From: Streptomyces geranii
GTDB taxonomy: Bacteria; Actinomycetota; Actinomycetes; Streptomycetales; Streptomycetaceae
DNA: 64,000 bases
Direction of reading: 5' to 3'
Assembly: GCF_002954775.1 (NCBI RefSeq)
Contig: NZ_PJME01000014.1
Span: 1 to 64,000, forward strand
Positions 33,263 to 42,839 of the stretch are shown here, one piece after another (position 1 is the stretch's first letter; each line of letters opens with the position of its first letter). The notes beneath the pieces are model-generated. The model made no database searches. It saw only the letters and a list, made by a program, of their open reading frames with translations, and was not told the DNA's origin. Made by a program: the position numbers and the translations under genes.

Positions 33263-34131
33263 CGACGTACGAACCCGGGCTCGAAGTGGCCGTCCAGGCG
33301 CAGGCGACCCTCGGTGAGGGCCCCACCTGGGACGCGGCGAGGTCCCGTCTCATCTGGATCGACATCCTCGGCTCCCGCGTCAACACCTACGACCCGGCGA
33401 CGGACCGCCGCACGGTCACGGCGACGGAACAGCACGTGGGCGCCGCCAAGCCCCGCACGGGCGGCGGCCTGGTCCTGAACCTGCGCGACGGAGTCGCCCT
33501 GTACGACGGGGAGGACGCAGCCACCGGCTTCCGCTGGCTGCACCACGACCCGACTCCCGGCCGCCGCGCCAACGACGCGGCCGTGGCCCCCGACGGCTCG
33601 CTCTGGGCGGGCACGATGCGCTACGACGAGGCCCCGGGCGGCGGCACCCTCTCCCGGCTCACCGGCGACGGCGAGGTCACGACCGTCCTGGACGACGTCG
33701 CGGTCAGCAACGGCACCGGCTGGAGCCCGGACGGCCGGCTCATGTACTACATCGACTCCCCGACCCGCCGCGTGGACGTCTTCGACGTGTCCGCCGACGG
33801 TCAAAGTGTCACCAACCGGCGTCAGTTGGCGGTCATCGAAGAGGGCGCGGGCTTCCCCGACGGCCTCACGGTCGACGCGGACGGCTGCGTCTGGGTCGCC
33901 CTCTGGGACGGCGGAGCGGTCCGCCGCTACACGCCCTCCGGCGCCCTCGACCGTACGATCACGCTCCCCACGGTCCGCCCGACGGCCTGTGCCTTCGGCG
34001 GTGCGGACCTCACGGACCTGTACATCACCACGGCCCGCGTGGGCCTGTCCGCCCCGCACCCGATGTCGGGCTCGCTGCTCGTCGTACCGGGCGCGGGCAA
34101 GGGGGTTGCCCAGCCCGCGTTCACGGGCTGA
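33259..34131 (+). CDS. SMP-30/gluconolactonase family lactonase
   Basis: This 290-residue six-bladed beta-propeller has LGEGPTWDAARSRLIWIDI (metal Glu), RRANDAAVAPDGSLWAGTM (Asn/Asp), SNGTGWSPDGRLMYYIDS and FPDGLTVDADGCVWVALWDG, the metal-binding set of SMP-30 lactonases. It probably opens a sugar lactone formed by a dehydrogenase; no such dehydrogenase is adjacent. The overlap with the IclR gene indicates joint control. Confidence 0.9.
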   Translation: MTTYEPGLEVAVQAQATLGEGPTWDAARSRLIWIDILGSRVNTYDPATDRRTVTATEQHVGAAKPRTGGGLVLNLRDGVALYDGEDAATGFRWLHHDPTPGRRANDAAVAPDGSLWAGTMRYDEAPGGGTLSRLTGDGEVTTVLDDVAVSNGTGWSPDGRLMYYIDSPTRRVDVFDVSADGQSVTNRRQLAVIEEGAGFPDGLTVDADGCVWVALWDGGAVRRYTPSGALDRTITLPTVRPTACAFGGADLTDLYITTARVGLSAPHPMSGSLLVVPGAGKGVAQPAFTG

Positions 34132-34157
34132 ACTCCCCCCGAACTCCCCCGACTCGC

Positions 34158-35558
34158 CTACTCCGAGGCGGCCTTCCACTCCTCCGGCCGCAACGGCGGC
34201 CCGCTCAACGGTGGTTTGAGCGGGCCGATCGCCGCCGCGAGGAGCACGCTCGGCGCGAGCAGCACCTCCGAGCCCCGCTCCAGCGACGTCACGTCGGTGA
34301 CCCGGCGTGCGATACGGCCGTTGCCGGTGGCCGTGCGCATCAGCCGGCCCACGTACGCCGCCAGCAGCCGGTCCCGAACCGTCGGGCCCTGCTCGGTGGC
34401 GCCGGGGTAGAAGATGTCCTGGCTGGTCGCCAGGTCCCAGGCCGCCGCGACCGGACCGGCCACCGCCTTCTGGACACGACGGGACAGCCCCGGCGAGCCC
34501 CAGCCCTGACGGCGGATCACATCCCGTAGCGCCACGGCGCTCTGGGCCGCGACCGACATGCCGTGGCCGTAGATCGGGTTGTACGCGGCGAGCGCGTCGC
34601 CGAGGACGGTGAAGTTCTCGGGCCAGACCGGCATGCGTTCGTAGTAGTGCCGCCGGTTCGACGTCGTACGGGTGACGGAGACCTCCGTCAGGGGCTCGGC
34701 GCCCGCGAGCAGGTCGGCGATCACCGGGTGGCGCAGTTTCTCGCGTGCGAAGCGGGTGAACTCGCCGCTGTCGGAAGGGGGTTCACCGCCCCGGGTGCCG
34801 GACAGGGAGACCAGCCAGCAGCCGTCCTCGATCGGCATCAGCACGCCCGCGCGGCCCGGACCGCCCGCCCTCGGGTCCGCCTGGACGTTGACCACCGGGA
34901 AGCCGTGCCTGGCCGGTTCGGGCGCCCGGTACATCCGGCTCGCGTACACCAGCCCGGAGTCGACCACCCGGCGGGCCGGTTCGGGCAGGCCCAGTTCGCG
35001 CAGCCAGTGCGGGGCACGCGAGGCACGTCCGGTGGCGTCGACGACCAGGTCGGCGTGCAGGGTGCGGCTGCTGCCGTCGCGGCTCCGCAACCGGACGCCG
35101 GTGACGGCCTCGTCGGTGCCCTTGAGGCCCAACACCTCGGCGTGCTCGACCAGTTTGATCCGGTCGTCGTCCAGGATCTGGGCGCGGAGCGTCGCGTCCA
35201 GCAGGTCCCTGCCGCTCAGCAGGACGTGGTGCGACTCCTGCCAGCGCCGGAACCAGCCCTGCGGTGCCAGCGCGACCATGTCCGTCGTGACCGCCAGCCG
35301 GTGCGCACCGGCGTCCAGGAGCAACTCGCCCGCGCCCGGCACCAGTTCCTCGACGGCGCGGGCACCCCCTGACCACAGCATGTGCACGTGCCTGGCCTGC
35401 GGGAGGTTGCGGCGCGGCTCCGGGCCGTCCGGCAGGACGTCACGCTCCACGACGGTCACGCGGTCGGCGAACTCGACCAGGGCACGGGCCGCGAGCAGCC
35501 CGGCGAGCGATCCACCGAGCACGACGGCGGATCTGACAGGGGACGGTTGATCACTCAT
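34158..35558 (-). CDS. FAD-dependent monooxygenase-like protein
   Basis: The 466-residue flavoprotein has the dinucleotide fold SAVVLGGSLAGLLAARAL, the DG/GD motifs VVDATGRASRAP and FTVLGDALAAYNPIYGHGMSVAA. It resembles epoxidase or aromatic hydroxylase-like proteins of Streptomyces. It is the last gene of a four-gene operon; its ATG overlaps the stop of the membrane-protein gene by eight bases, which fixes the start at 35558. The substrate is unknown. Confidence 0.85.
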   Translation of the reverse strand: MSDQPSPVRSAVVLGGSLAGLLAARALVEFADRVTVVERDVLPDGPEPRRNLPQARHVHMLWSGGARAVEELVPGAGELLLDAGAHRLAVTTDMVALAPQGWFRRWQESHHVLLSGRDLLDATLRAQILDDDRIKLVEHAEVLGLKGTDEAVTGVRLRSRDGSSRTLHADLVVDATGRASRAPHWLRELGLPEPARRVVDSGLVYASRMYRAPEPARHGFPVVNVQADPRAGGPGRAGVLMPIEDGCWLVSLSGTRGGEPPSDSGEFTRFAREKLRHPVIADLLAGAEPLTEVSVTRTTSNRRHYYERMPVWPENFTVLGDALAAYNPIYGHGMSVAAQSAVALRDVIRRQGWGSPGLSRRVQKAVAGPVAAAWDLATSQDIFYPGATEQGPTVRDRLLAAYVGRLMRTATGNGRIARRVTDVTSLERGSEVLLAPSVLLAAAIGPLKPPLSGPPLRPEEWKAASE

Positions 35559-36819
35559 ATACGTGCAGGCTCTCTGCTGGGGCGGTCGCGAGGGTGCGCA
35601 CCGCCTCGATCTCATCGGGGTGACTCAGGACCCGCGACACGGACTCGATGCCCTGGAGCAGGTCCGTGAGCAGATCCGTGGGCAAGTCCGTTCCGTGGTC
35701 CGGGACTTGGGGCCTGGGCGGCCGGGACCCGGCCCGCGCCTCGATCGCCTCCCGGATCGTCACCGCCGCCGCCAGCGCCCGCGCCCGGCCCGGTCCGCAG
35801 CCCAGGTCAAGCGCGGCCCCGTAGGCCCGTCGCCGCAGTTCCCCGTCGAAGTGGCGGGAGAGCTGGAGCAGGGCGTCGCGGATGAACGTCTCCCTGCGGG
35901 TCAGCCGCAGCTCCGGGGTGGCCCGCAGCGAGAAGGGGACGCCCTTGCCGGTGGCGGTGCGCAGCAGCTCGTACAGCGGACCGAGCCGCAGATGGGCGCG
36001 GCGGAGCTGCCAGCGGTCGCGCAGGTACTGGCCGGCGTGCGGCAGCACGAACCCCGTGGCGATCAGGACGGCGGCGAACCCCCCTGCGGCCGGGGCCAGT
36101 TCGGTGGAGAGCGGGTCGAGGTCGTGGCCGGTCCAGCGGGCGGCCACGGCCGTGCCCTTCGCCGCGTCGAACACCAGGTTGGCGGCGTAGCCGACGGCCA
36201 GGGACCTGAGGCCCCGGCGCAGCCACACGTCGAGCCCGGCGGTGTGGATCCAGTCGCGGATCAGCCGGTACGTCAGCACGCAGGACGTGGTGTGCGCGAG
36301 CAGGTAGAGCACGATCAGCTCACGCATGAAGGGCGTCCGGGCGTAGTACGTGTCCAGGTCCCGGCGGCGCTCCACGGGTACGTCGGCGAGCCCGAACAGC
36401 GTCCACAGCGTGAGGATCACGCCCGCGTGGCCGACGGCGACCCAGCGCATCGCGCACCGCGCCCGGGCCGATCCGCCCGACGGCCCGGCCAGGCCCCCGC
36501 GCCAGGCGATCATCAGCAGCAGGCTCGCCCCGCAGAACGCGACGATGATGCTGTAGACCAGCGGCGCCGCGAGGTTGGGCACGCCGGTGGCCCGGTTGAC
36601 CCAGGCGATGACCGGCGGCGCCGCGAAGACGAAGATGCCGCAGGCGAGTAGCAGCAGCCCGCCGACCGCCCGCCGCAGCGGATCGCGCCACAGCCTGACG
36701 ATGCTGGGCAGCTTGAACACCAGGGCGGCGGTCAGCACCGCGATCGGTGTCCCGAACACGAGGACGGAGTACGGCTCGCCCAGGAAGCCGGAGCCGGAAC
36801 CGGAGCCGAGGGGGTTCAT
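35551..36819 (-). CDS. MAB_1171c-like multi-pass membrane protein
   Basis: In the 422-residue protein residues 1-260 hold about seven membrane helices (SVLVFGTPIAVLTAALVF, VGGLLLLACGIFVFAAPPVI, VAVGHAGVILTLWTLFGLA and others). A soluble C-terminal part follows with LRLTRRETFIRDALLQLS and a leucine-rich end. This matches the MAB_1171c/DUF6545 family, often called putative transporter without proof. Its ATG overlaps the ImmA-like stop (ATGA). The same gene order (XRE, ImmA-like, MAB_1171c, FAD enzyme) recurs in Streptomyces. Confidence 0.8.
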   Translation of the reverse strand: MNPLGSGSGSGFLGEPYSVLVFGTPIAVLTAALVFKLPSIVRLWRDPLRRAVGGLLLLACGIFVFAAPPVIAWVNRATGVPNLAAPLVYSIIVAFCGASLLLMIAWRGGLAGPSGGSARARCAMRWVAVGHAGVILTLWTLFGLADVPVERRRDLDTYYARTPFMRELIVLYLLAHTTSCVLTYRLIRDWIHTAGLDVWLRRGLRSLAVGYAANLVFDAAKGTAVAARWTGHDLDPLSTELAPAAGGFAAVLIATGFVLPHAGQYLRDRWQLRRAHLRLGPLYELLRTATGKGVPFSLRATPELRLTRRETFIRDALLQLSRHFDGELRRRAYGAALDLGCGPGRARALAAAVTIREAIEARAGSRPPRPQVPDHGTDLPTDLLTDLLQGIESVSRVLSHPDEIEAVRTLATAPAESLHVYE

Positions 36820-37499
36820 CGCCGGGCGTTTCCGCTTCCCCGGCCGCGATACCCCAGGGAGGCCTGCACCCCGCTGCTGCCCGGACTCGCCGTACGGCCC
36901 GCCACCCACGGCCGGAAGACGGTGGCGAGCCGGTGCCCGAACTCCTCGGCGTCGGCCTCCTCGGCCTCGCGGGAGCCGTTGCGGGCGGCGACGGTGAGCG
37001 CCAGATCCGGCCCCTGCGCCCACTGTTCGTCGGCGAGGACACGGGCGGCGGTCGCGCCGACGCTGTGGTGGTGACAGTGCCCGGCGTGCAGATGCCACAA
37101 CTCGTGGCCCAGGATGACGAGTTGCTGCACGGCCTCGGCGCGCTCCTCGACGATCACGAGGTCGAAGTCGTGGAACTCCACCCACAGACCGGTGACTTCG
37201 ATCTCGTCCGGGAACCGCTCGAAACGCAGCTCGACCCGCCGCCCGCGCCGCTCGCTCATCTCCTCGCACAGGGCCCGGCACAACTCCCGCACCCCGGAAG
37301 GGCCGTTGTCCCGCTCTCGATCCCGCTCTCGATCCCGCTCTCGAACCCGGTCCCGCTCCTGCTTCCGCAGCGCGGTGGTGAGCGCGCCCGTGAGGTCGCG
37401 CATCGCACCCCGGGTCCGCAGCCGGTGCGCGGCCCGGGCGGGCAGCAGCGCCGCCAGCGCATCCCTCGCAGTTGCCCGCGTCCCCCGTTTCGGCGTCAT
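36816..37499 (-). CDS. ImmA/IrrE-like putative metallopeptidase
   Basis: The 227-residue protein has the zinc motif HELWH in GHELWHLHAGHCHHH, with a preceding FHDFDLVIVEERAEAVQQLVILG segment, as in ImmA/IrrE peptidases that cleave partner XRE repressors. It is coupled at both ends by ATGA overlaps, with the XRE gene before it and the membrane-protein gene after it. The leader includes an Arg/Asp/Glu repeat (RDRVRERDRERDRERD) encoded by 12-base repeats. Control of the XRE partner by cleavage is inferred from the family. Confidence 0.85.
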   Translation of the reverse strand: MTPKRGTRATARDALAALLPARAAHRLRTRGAMRDLTGALTTALRKQERDRVRERDRERDRERDNGPSGVRELCRALCEEMSERRGRRVELRFERFPDEIEVTGLWVEFHDFDLVIVEERAEAVQQLVILGHELWHLHAGHCHHHSVGATAARVLADEQWAQGPDLALTVAARNGSREAEEADAEEFGHRLATVFRPWVAGRTASPGSSGVQASLGYRGRGSGNARR

Positions 37500-38122
37500 C
37501 GTTCCGACTCCTCGTCCGGTTCCTCGGCGCCGCTCAGCAGCCCTTCGAGCATCACCGCGAGGGCCTCCTGCTTGCGCGGGGTCAGCCGCCGGCCGCGCAG
37601 GGCCAGGGTGACGACGCCGTGCCGGGTCGCGAGCCGGACCAGTGGGCCCTCCTCGGCGCCGCCGAGTTCCGTGAGCAGCCGCCGGAGTTCACGGTTCAGG
37701 ACGATCGGCGCGGGGTCGGTGAAGAAGCCGGTGCCCTGCTCGACGCCGAAGTACGCGGCGAGCGCGGTGAGATCGGGGACGTTCGGCATCTTCTTGCCGA
37801 GGAGCAGCTGACGCGCCCACTCGGGGCTGATCGACAGCGCGTCCGCGACCTCCTTGCAGACCTCGGCGCGCTTTCTGCCGTTCGCCGCGAGCCGCGTCTC
37901 GTGCAGCGTGCGCACCCGGCGCCGGATGCGGCCCTCGATGTCGTCGGCCGCCGCCTGCGCGTCCCCGGCCAGCAGGGCCTGGATCTCGCCCTCGGTGAGC
38001 GCGGTACGGGCCGACAGTCCTCGTACGTCGAGGACTTCGGCGCGATCGAGACGGGCGTCGGCGATGCGCTCGTCGAGGAGCGCGAGGGTGTTCGAGAGGG
38101 GGTCCGGAAGGTTCTCACTCAC
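37496..38122 (-). CDS. XRE-family DNA-binding regulator
   Basis: The 208-residue protein has a helix-turn-helix in the middle (KRAEVCKEVADALSISPEWARQLLLGKKMPNVPDLTALAAYFGV), a pattern seen in Streptomyces regulators paired with ImmA-like peptidases. It is the first gene of the four-gene operon; its stop overlaps the ImmA-like ATG. The GTG start at 38122 is followed by a second GTG-like option inside. Two AACGATCGTT palindromes 21 bases apart lie just upstream and are good operator candidates. Confidence 0.85.
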   Translation of the reverse strand: MSENLPDPLSNTLALLDERIADARLDRAEVLDVRGLSARTALTEGEIQALLAGDAQAAADDIEGRIRRRVRTLHETRLAANGRKRAEVCKEVADALSISPEWARQLLLGKKMPNVPDLTALAAYFGVEQGTGFFTDPAPIVLNRELRRLLTELGGAEEGPLVRLATRHGVVTLALRGRRLTPRKQEALAVMLEGLLSGAEEPDEESER

Positions 38123-38164
38123 GGGCCGACCTTACGTGCCCGGACCCCTCCGCACCAGGAAAAT

Positions 38165-38199
38165 CCAACGATCGTTGGAGGCGGCGGAACGATCGTTGG
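38165..38199. promoter_or_regulatory. Two AACGATCGTT palindromes, likely XRE operator
   Basis: CCAACGATCGTTGG (38165-38178) is a perfect 14-bp palindrome, and AACGATCGTT recurs at 38188-38197. The copies are 21 bases apart, two helical turns, so two dimers could bind the same face. They lie between the divergent XRE operon and the arabinofuranosidase gene. Confidence 0.65.
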
Positions 38200-38211
38200 A
38201 CAGGCGGGCCA

Positions 38212-38240
38212 TTGACGTGCGAACACTCCAAAATTACGGT
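38212..38240 (+). promoter_or_regulatory. Sigma-70-like promoter of the GH51 gene
   Basis: TTGACG (38212-38217) and TACGGT (38235-38240) are 17 bases apart, 67 bases before the arabinofuranosidase ATG. Downstream the leader has a 13-base direct repeat TAYCGAACGCCGA. Confidence 0.6.
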
Positions 38241-38307
38241 TTTGTTCGAAGTTACGAGCGGATACCGAGATACCGAACGCCGAAGTATCGAACGCCGAGA
38301 GGAACCC

Positions 38308-39822
38308 ATGTCCCGCAGCGCCCGCTTCACCCTCGACCCCGCCTTCAAGGTCGGCGAGGTCAACCCCCGGCTCTTCGGCTCGTTCGTCGAACACCTCGGC
38401 CGCTGCGTCTACACCGGCATCCACGAGCCGGGCCACCCCGCCGCCGACGAGGCGGGCCTGCGCACCGACGTGCTGGAGCTGGTCCGGGAGCTGGGCGTCA
38501 CCGCGATCCGCTACCCCGGCGGCAACTTCGTCTCCGGCTACAAGTGGGAGGACTCGGTCGGCCCGGTCGAGGACCGCCCCCGCCGCCTCGACCTCGCCTG
38601 GCGCTCCACCGAGACGAATCGTTTCGGCCTCGCCGAGTACATCGCCTTCCTGAAGAAGGTCGGCCCGCAGGCCGAGCCCATGATGGCCCTCAACCTCGGC
38701 ACCCGGGGCGTCGCCGAGGCCATCGAACTCCAGGAGTACGCCAACCACCCGGCCGGCACCGCCCTGTCCGACCTCCGTGCCGCCCACGGCGACAAGGACC
38801 CCTTCGGCATCAAGGTCTGGTGCCTGGGCAACGAGATGGACGGCCCCTGGCAGACCGGCCACAAGACGGCCGAGGAGTACGGCCGGATCGCCGCCGAGAC
38901 GGCCCGTGCGATGCGCCAGATCGACCCGGGCGTCGAACTCGTCGCCTGCGGCTCCTCCAGCCAGTCGATGCCGACGTTCGCCGAGTGGGAGGCGACGGTC
39001 CTGGCGGAGACGTACGACCTGGTCGACTACATCTCGCTGCACGCCTACTACCAGCCCGAGAACGGCGACATCGACTCCTTCCTGGCCTCGGCCGTCGACA
39101 TGGAGTCCTTCATCGAGAACGTGGTCGCCACCGCCGACCACGTGGGCGCGAAGCTCAAGTCGAAGAAGAAGATCAACCTCTCCTTCGACGAGTGGAACGT
39201 CTGGTACATCTCGGAGTGGCACGAGATCGAGAACTCCGGCGAGCGGGACTGGGCGGAGGCCCCGCGCCTCCTGGAGGACGTCTACTCCGTCACCGACGCC
39301 GTCGTCTTCGGCTCGCTCCTGATCGCCCTGCTCCGGCACGCGGACCGCGTCACGGTCGCCTGTCTCGCCCAGCTCGTCAACGTCATCGCCCCGATCATGA
39401 CCGAGCCCGGCGGCCCGGCCTGGCGCCAGACGACGTTCTTCCCCTTCGCGCAGGCCAGCAGGTACGGGCGCGGCGAGGTGCTCGACGTACGGGTGGACTC
39501 GCCGACGTACGAGACGAAGAAGTACGGCGAGACGGACCTGCTGCACGCCACCGCCGTGCGCGCCGCCGACGGCACGGTCACCGTCTTCGCCGTGAACCGC
39601 GACCGCACGCAGCCGCTGCCCCTCGAAGTCGCCCTGAACGGACTCGACCTGACCTCGGTCGTCGAGCACAGCGTGATCGCCGACGCCGACCCGGACGCCC
39701 GCAACACCCTGACCGACCCGGAGCGCGTCACCCCGCACCCGGCCACGGGCACCGCCCTCCAGGACGGCACGCTGACCGCCGTCCTGGAGCCGCTGTCCTG
39801 GAACGTGATCCGACTGGCCTAG
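38308..39822 (+). CDS. GH51 alpha-L-arabinofuranosidase
   Basis: The 504-residue enzyme releases terminal L-arabinofuranose from arabinan and arabinoxylan oligomers. The catalytic pair is visible: acid/base Glu176 in CLGNEMDGPW and nucleophile Glu295 in SFDEWNVWY. It has no signal peptide, so it acts in the cytoplasm on imported oligosaccharides. The ATG at 38308 has GAGAGGA upstream. Monosaccharide transport genes near 60-64 kb could serve the same sugars, though they are far away. Confidence 0.94.
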   Translation: MSRSARFTLDPAFKVGEVNPRLFGSFVEHLGRCVYTGIHEPGHPAADEAGLRTDVLELVRELGVTAIRYPGGNFVSGYKWEDSVGPVEDRPRRLDLAWRSTETNRFGLAEYIAFLKKVGPQAEPMMALNLGTRGVAEAIELQEYANHPAGTALSDLRAAHGDKDPFGIKVWCLGNEMDGPWQTGHKTAEEYGRIAAETARAMRQIDPGVELVACGSSSQSMPTFAEWEATVLAETYDLVDYISLHAYYQPENGDIDSFLASAVDMESFIENVVATADHVGAKLKSKKKINLSFDEWNVWYISEWHEIENSGERDWAEAPRLLEDVYSVTDAVVFGSLLIALLRHADRVTVACLAQLVNVIAPIMTEPGGPAWRQTTFFPFAQASRYGRGEVLDVRVDSPTYETKKYGETDLLHATAVRAADGTVTVFAVNRDRTQPLPLEVALNGLDLTSVVEHSVIADADPDARNTLTDPERVTPHPATGTALQDGTLTAVLEPLSWNVIRLA

Positions 39823-39850
39823 ATCCGACTGGGCTGGCCCGTACGGCGGT

Positions 39851-42775
39851 TCAGCGGCCGGGGGAGGGCACCACCGTCACCGGAACTCCCCCGGCCGAGC
39901 TGCCCGTCAGCGTCAGGCGTACGTCCCCCGGTCCCGACTCCGTCGTCCCGTCCGAAAGCACCGCCAGGGCAAGGGTGTTGGTGCCCCGGGTGCGCAGGAT
40001 GCCGTTGGGGAGGGCGAAGGTGTGCTGGGGGCCCACGTCGTTGATGTACTGGCCCATGTTCCAGCCGTTCAGGAAGAGTTGGACGCGGTACGCGCGCGCC
40101 GGGTCGTCCGTCAGTTCCAGGCCGATCGACGCGTCGACCCCCGGGTCCACGGCGAGCCGGAACCCGGTCCGGTACCAGGTCACTCCTTGCCGCCGCCCCT
40201 CGGCGCGCGGCAGGGAGACCGCCTCCCAGCCCTCGTCCGCGTGTCCCGGCAGATGCCAGCCCGACCGTTCCCCGTACAGCCCACCGGTGTTGAGCGGCCC
40301 GCGCACCGGATCGGCGGCCGTGTCGCCCTGCAGCCGCCACCGGACGGCGGGCTTCGCGCCCTCGAAGGTCACGGCAGTCAGCCCCCGCGCGACCTTGTGC
40401 GTGTCCAGCGACTTCCCGTCCATGTCGTGCTGCATCCGCCGCACCAGCACGGACAGCACATGTCCGCCGCCCTTACGTGCCTCCTCCGGTACGGCGAAGG
40501 TGGCCGTAGCCGCCCAACTCCCCTTCCGTACCGTCTTCTTGTCCGGCACCGGCATCCGGTGCGCCCCCAGCGGCACCCCGTCCAGCCAGGCCAGCAGCAG
40601 CCCCTGCGTCCCAGTGCTGTAGGAGAGGGACACGGACTCCGCGCCCGTGGCGTCGGTGAGGCGGCCCCGGTACCAGACGTCCCCGTAGTGGAAGCCGTAG
40701 TCGTCGGCGAACAGCACGGGCTGCCCGTCGGGTACGGCGGTCGTGCTGAACGTCGAAGTGCGGTCGGCGAGCGTCCACTTGGAGTCGTCGAAGCCGGGCT
40801 CGGCCTCGGGGTTCTCCGTACGCCGCCGCCAGCCGCCCAGCGCGGGAAGCGTGACCGCCGGGACCCCCGCCAGCCGCCGCCCGGCCCGCAGACTCCCGGA
40901 GCCGGTCGCCGACACCGGCAACACCCCCTGGTTCCAGGTCACTTCACGCGTCCCGCGCGGCGCCCACACCTCCAGGTCGGCCGCCTCGACGGTGTCCCCG
41001 GTCAACCGCGCGACCCCGTCCCGCAGTTCGACGGTCCGCACCAGCGACGGCCCGTACACCAGCACCGACCCGGACGGGGTCTCGCGCGGCCACAGCCGTA
41101 CGGAGGTGTCGTCGTCGGCGAGGAGGAGCAGGAGAGGTGCCTGGACCCCGCCGCCCTCCACCAACACCCTGGTCAGGCCGTCGAGTCGGGCGCTCACCCG
41201 GACCAGCCCGGCCGTGTACGAGACCTCCGCGGCGCCCGCCAGTACGGTCACCTTCGGCTCGCTCGCGCACTCCAGCGCCGTCACCGTCGGCTCGCCCGAG
41301 CGTCCCGTGAGCACGGCGATGTCCTGGCGCCCGGCGGTCAGCCACAGCATCGGCTGGGCGTTGGAGTACGCCAACTTCCGCCGCCCCAGGGCGATTCCGG
41401 CGGCCAGGAGGCGGGCGTCGGCGGCGGGCACGGTGACCGGCAGCGCGGTTCCGGCGACCGGGAGCGTCGAAGTGACCGCCTCCGTCGTGTCGTTGCGCAC
41501 GACGTACACGTGGGCGTGCGTGTCGGGGTTGGTGAGGTGGTAGACCCTGAGCCGGTTGTCGGCCGCCGACACCTGCCGGGCGGCCCGGTCCAGTTTGGCC
41601 AACTCCGGTACCCGGCCCACCAGATGGCCGAACTGGTGCATGGGCACGACCTTCGGGGTGGCCCGGCGGCCCTCGTCGAAGGCGGCGCCGTAGTCGTACG
41701 ACGTGTACACCTGCGGGGCGGGCAGCCAGCCCCAGCTGGTGCCGCCGTAGGTCATGTAGACGTTGTGCAGGGTGATGCCGTTGGCGAGGTTGGTGAGGTA
41801 GAAGCGCCGCTCGTAGGCCGCGTCCCGGGTGCGGGCCGAGCCCGCGTAGCCCGCGCCGTCGAACTCCGCCCCGCCCCACGGATCGAACCAGCCGCCCCCG
41901 AACTCCGGGATGAACCCCGGGGTCCCCGGACTCGCCGTCGCCCCGCCCTTCCGGCCGCCGATGCCGAAGTGCCCCCAGTCCGGCGGGAGTTGCTCCGGGT
42001 CCGGGTAGCCGTCGAAGCCGTACAGCCAACGGCCGCGCTCGCCACCGGTGTCGAAGGTGCCGGGGGCCCAGTAGCCGTTCCTGCCCAGGTCGTTGTGGAA
42101 GAGGGGGACGTCGATGCCGTCGGCGCGGACCTTGGCGTAGAGGTGGGACATGTAGTCGATGCCGGCGCGCTGGGTGACGTACGAGCCGTACTCGTTCTCG
42201 ATCTGGTAGAGCAGGACCGTGCCGTCGCCCTGCGTGTAGAGGTGCCGGGCGGCGATCTCGTTCACCGCCGTCAGCCATTCGTCGACGTACCGGAGATAGG
42301 TGGGGTCGGAGGTGCGGGCCCGGCCCCTTGTCGCGGTCAGCCAGCCGGGGAAGCCGCCCGCGTCGACCTCGGCGTTGATGTAGGGGCCGGGGCGCAGGAC
42401 GACGTACAGGCCCGTCTCGGCGGCCTGGCGGAGGAACAGGTCCAGGTCGCGGACGCCCGTGAAGTCGTACCTGCCGGGGGCGGGGGAGTGGTAGTTCCAG
42501 GCGACGTAGACGCTGACGGCGTTGTAGCCGTGTGCGCGCATCTTCTGGAGGACGTCCAGCCACAGGGACGGGCTGGGCAGCCGGAAGGGGTGCTTTTCGC
42601 CCGACCAGAGGACCAGCCGCTCGCCGTCGACGAGGAGGGAGTGGCGGTCGAAGTCGACCGTGTGGCGGCGGCCGGTCGCCGGGCCGCCCGTTCCCGTGCC
42701 CGCGCTGGCGCTGAGGGAGAGGCCGAGGGCGGCGGCGCCCGCGGCTGCGGTGAAGGTTCTTCTGCTCAGCACCAA
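39851..42775 (-). CDS. Tat-exported GH35 beta-galactosidase
   Basis: The 974-residue protein begins with a Tat signal (LSRRTFTAAAGAAALGLSLS). The GH35 barrel follows: LWSGEKHPFRLPSPSLWLDVLQKMRAHG, acid/base Glu195 in QIENEYGSY and the nucleophile in FIPEFGGGWFDPWG. The C-terminal beta-sandwich domains carry YRTGFRLAVDPG and LFLNGWNMGQYI. It would hydrolyse beta-galactosides outside the cell, perhaps plant arabinogalactan given the GH51 neighbour. The start is TTG at 42775 or GTG at 42772; GGAG lies at 7 or 10 bases. It is divergent from the Rrf2 gene. Confidence 0.92.
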   Translation of the reverse strand: MVLSRRTFTAAAGAAALGLSLSASAGTGTGGPATGRRHTVDFDRHSLLVDGERLVLWSGEKHPFRLPSPSLWLDVLQKMRAHGYNAVSVYVAWNYHSPAPGRYDFTGVRDLDLFLRQAAETGLYVVLRPGPYINAEVDAGGFPGWLTATRGRARTSDPTYLRYVDEWLTAVNEIAARHLYTQGDGTVLLYQIENEYGSYVTQRAGIDYMSHLYAKVRADGIDVPLFHNDLGRNGYWAPGTFDTGGERGRWLYGFDGYPDPEQLPPDWGHFGIGGRKGGATASPGTPGFIPEFGGGWFDPWGGAEFDGAGYAGSARTRDAAYERRFYLTNLANGITLHNVYMTYGGTSWGWLPAPQVYTSYDYGAAFDEGRRATPKVVPMHQFGHLVGRVPELAKLDRAARQVSAADNRLRVYHLTNPDTHAHVYVVRNDTTEAVTSTLPVAGTALPVTVPAADARLLAAGIALGRRKLAYSNAQPMLWLTAGRQDIAVLTGRSGEPTVTALECASEPKVTVLAGAAEVSYTAGLVRVSARLDGLTRVLVEGGGVQAPLLLLLADDDTSVRLWPRETPSGSVLVYGPSLVRTVELRDGVARLTGDTVEAADLEVWAPRGTREVTWNQGVLPVSATGSGSLRAGRRLAGVPAVTLPALGGWRRRTENPEAEPGFDDSKWTLADRTSTFSTTAVPDGQPVLFADDYGFHYGDVWYRGRLTDATGAESVSLSYSTGTQGLLLAWLDGVPLGAHRMPVPDKKTVRKGSWAATATFAVPEEARKGGGHVLSVLVRRMQHDMDGKSLDTHKVARGLTAVTFEGAKPAVRWRLQGDTAADPVRGPLNTGGLYGERSGWHLPGHADEGWEAVSLPRAEGRRQGVTWYRTGFRLAVDPGVDASIGLELTDDPARAYRVQLFLNGWNMGQYINDVGPQHTFALPNGILRTRGTNTLALAVLSDGTTESGPGDVRLTLTGSSAGGVPVTVVPSPGR

Positions 42776-42800
42776 CGGGAATCTCCTCGTACACGTGTCC

Positions 42801-42837
42801 GGTCATTGTCCACACACCGCGACGACCGACAATGACC
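42801..42837. promoter_or_regulatory. 10-bp inverted repeat, likely Rrf2 operator
   Basis: GGTCATTGTC and GACAATGACC are exact reverse complements 17 bases apart, the right arm ending two bases before the Rrf2 ATG. It lies in the 64-base space shared with the GH35 gene, so binding could control both. Confidence 0.6.
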
Positions 42838-42839
42838 GC

